Shown here: piece after piece, positions 63,174 to 64,000 of the stretch
Layout: each line of letters starts with the position of its first letter
Numbering within the stretch: position 1 is the first letter of the stretch
Assembly: GCF_003719195.1 (NCBI RefSeq)
Contig: NZ_CP024996.1
Location: 4,526,001-4,590,000, forward strand
DNA length: 64,000 nucleotides
DNA from: Herbaspirillum rubrisubalbicans
GTDB lineage: Bacteria > Pseudomonadota > Gammaproteobacteria > Burkholderiales > Burkholderiaceae_D
Direction of reading: 5' to 3'
Notes under the pieces: generated by a model
What the model was told of the DNA's origin: nothing
The model's input: only the letters and a program-made list of their open reading frames with translations
Databases searched by the model: none
Made by a program: the position numbers and the translations under genes

Positions 63174-63695
63174 ATGCCTCGCCTGCTGATCCTGTTACTC
63201 CTGATGGCGCTGAGGGCGCAAGAAGCCAGTGCGCAGGACCAGGAGGCCGAATGGTGGAGCTACCAGACCCAGCGCAACAACCATGCCTATGCCGTCAAGC
63301 TGGACATGGCCTTGCGCCGGACCTTCCCGCTGGCCGGCTTTCCTTACGTGGTGGTGACCCGGGTCGCCTATACGCCCGACACACCGGAAGGCTTGCCGCC
63401 CCTGCCCGAGCAGGATAGGCTGGAAGCCTTGTCGGAACAGGTGGCCGCAGCCATCGGCAAGAAGACCCGCAGCCTTTTTGTCGGCACCGCCTTCAGCCTG
63501 GGCCAGCAGCAATCCTGGTTCTACGTGACCGATCCCAATGGACTGGAACCGGTGGTGGCCGATATCCACGCGCGCTTTTGCCAGGCTTGCAAGACCAGCA
63601 CCGTGACCCTGAGCGACCCGACCTGGGCGCTGTATCGCGATCAACTACTGCCGGATGGGGAGACCCGACAACGCTACGGGCTGCGCAGTTACTGA
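63174..63695 (+). CDS. Exported DUF695-like protein
   Basis: A 173-residue protein with a signal peptide (MPRLLILLLLMALRAQEASA, cleavage before QDQ). The mature part begins WWSYQTQRNNHAYAVKLDMAL and includes EQVAAAIG and SLFVGTAFSLGQQQSWFYVTD, a pattern like DUF695. It contains one Cys-x2-Cys pair (FCQACK). Only 7 bp from the preceding membrane protein gene, so in the same transcript. Function unknown. Confidence 0.75.
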   Translation: MPRLLILLLLMALRAQEASAQDQEAEWWSYQTQRNNHAYAVKLDMALRRTFPLAGFPYVVVTRVAYTPDTPEGLPPLPEQDRLEALSEQVAAAIGKKTRSLFVGTAFSLGQQQSWFYVTDPNGLEPVVADIHARFCQACKTSTVTLSDPTWALYRDQLLPDGETRQRYGLRSY

Positions 63696-63849
63696 AATCT
63701 CAGCGGAAAAATAAAGTTTCGCCGCAGAGCGCCGATAACAAGTTTCCTATCGGCATCAATATTGACAAGCATTCATCGCCATCGACCCAGCCAGCCCAAC
63801 TGCTGGCTGCCGCCACGACATCATCGGACCAGGTCCAGAAGGAAGCCGC

Positions 63850-64000
63850 ATGAAACAGATCAAACTCCTCCTCAAGGATGAGGTCTACGACTCGCTGGAA
63901 CGCGATTACCAGAACTTCGTGCGGCTCTCGACCAAGATCGACTCGGGCTTCGTGAAGCCTTCCTTCGATAGCTATCTGCTGGCCAAGCTTTCGGAAAATA
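63850..64000 (+). CDS. Hypothetical protein (3' truncated by window)
   Basis: Only 50 codons are visible: MKQIKLLLKDEVYDSLERDY, then QNFVRLSTKIDSGFVKPSFDSYLLAKLSEN. AAGGA lies 6 nt before the ATG. The segment is helical and soluble and was not recognised. Confidence 0.7.
   Translation, partial: MKQIKLLLKDEVYDSLERDYQNFVRLSTKIDSGFVKPSFDSYLLAKLSEN

Overview
The window is high-GC proteobacterial chromosome. Its gene orders are those of Betaproteobacteria, most like Herbaspirillum or another member of the Oxalobacteraceae: xseB-ispA-dxs, rubredoxin-thiD-hemL, erpA-bactofilin-(coiled-coil membrane protein)-argC-rpsI-rplM, and OsmC-coq7-pyrC. The genus is an inference from synteny and protein flavour, not a database match. 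No rRNA, tRNA, CRISPR array, insertion sequence or prophage was seen.

Layout. 1-9235: the end of a LysR regulator, then a leftward catabolic operon (Tat-exported TRAP binding protein, fused DctQM permease, two short-chain dehydrogenases), and divergent from it a thiolase plus acyl-CoA ligase pair behind a perfect 16-bp palindrome. 9263-13018: a dicarboxylate symporter and a Tat-exported phosphocholine-type phospholipase C. 13192-19695: glycolate oxidase glcDEF, a GcvA-like regulator and a second FAD-linked D-2-hydroxyacid dehydrogenase. 19978-27328: cobalamin adenosyltransferase, dxs/ispA/xseB, a divergent Rieske oxygenase, a DMT exporter and a sulfurtransferase. 27392-32495: a type IV pilus-style chemosensory cluster (CheW, PilJ-like receptor, CheA) with no response regulator; a consensus FNR box lies upstream. 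32911-42171: housekeeping genes (rubredoxin, thiD, hemL, erpA, bactofilin, argC, rpsI, rplM, OsmC, coq7, pyrC). 42397-47911: glutamate/aspartate ABC importer gltIJKL and glutamate dehydrogenase, so uptake and deamination of glutamate sit together. 48240-52902: a HypT-like regulator, an Atm1-type ABC exporter, a thioesterase and a 2-hydroxyacid dehydrogenase.

52990-55225 is the one clearly accessory island. It is poorer in G+C than its surroundings and reads as a decayed type VI secretion effector module: the ribosome-binding site and first ~65 codons of vgrG (frameshifted and cut short), a nuclease-type toxin gene whose 3' end is fused in frame to an immunity-like domain, an immunity pseudogene with a stop codon, an intact immunity-like gene, and a 5' scrap of another. 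The paralogous segments lie in ~430-bp direct repeats, so recombination within the immunity array probably made the chimera. 55540-64000 returns to core metabolism: fadD, a molybdopterin oxidoreductase, an AraC regulator, a LysE exporter, an M20 amidohydrolase, small membrane/secreted proteins and a gene cut by the window edge.

Strong intrinsic terminators separate most convergent pairs. Several unexplained palindromes in long intergenic gaps are listed as candidate operators. All identifications are from reading the sequence; no search was run.
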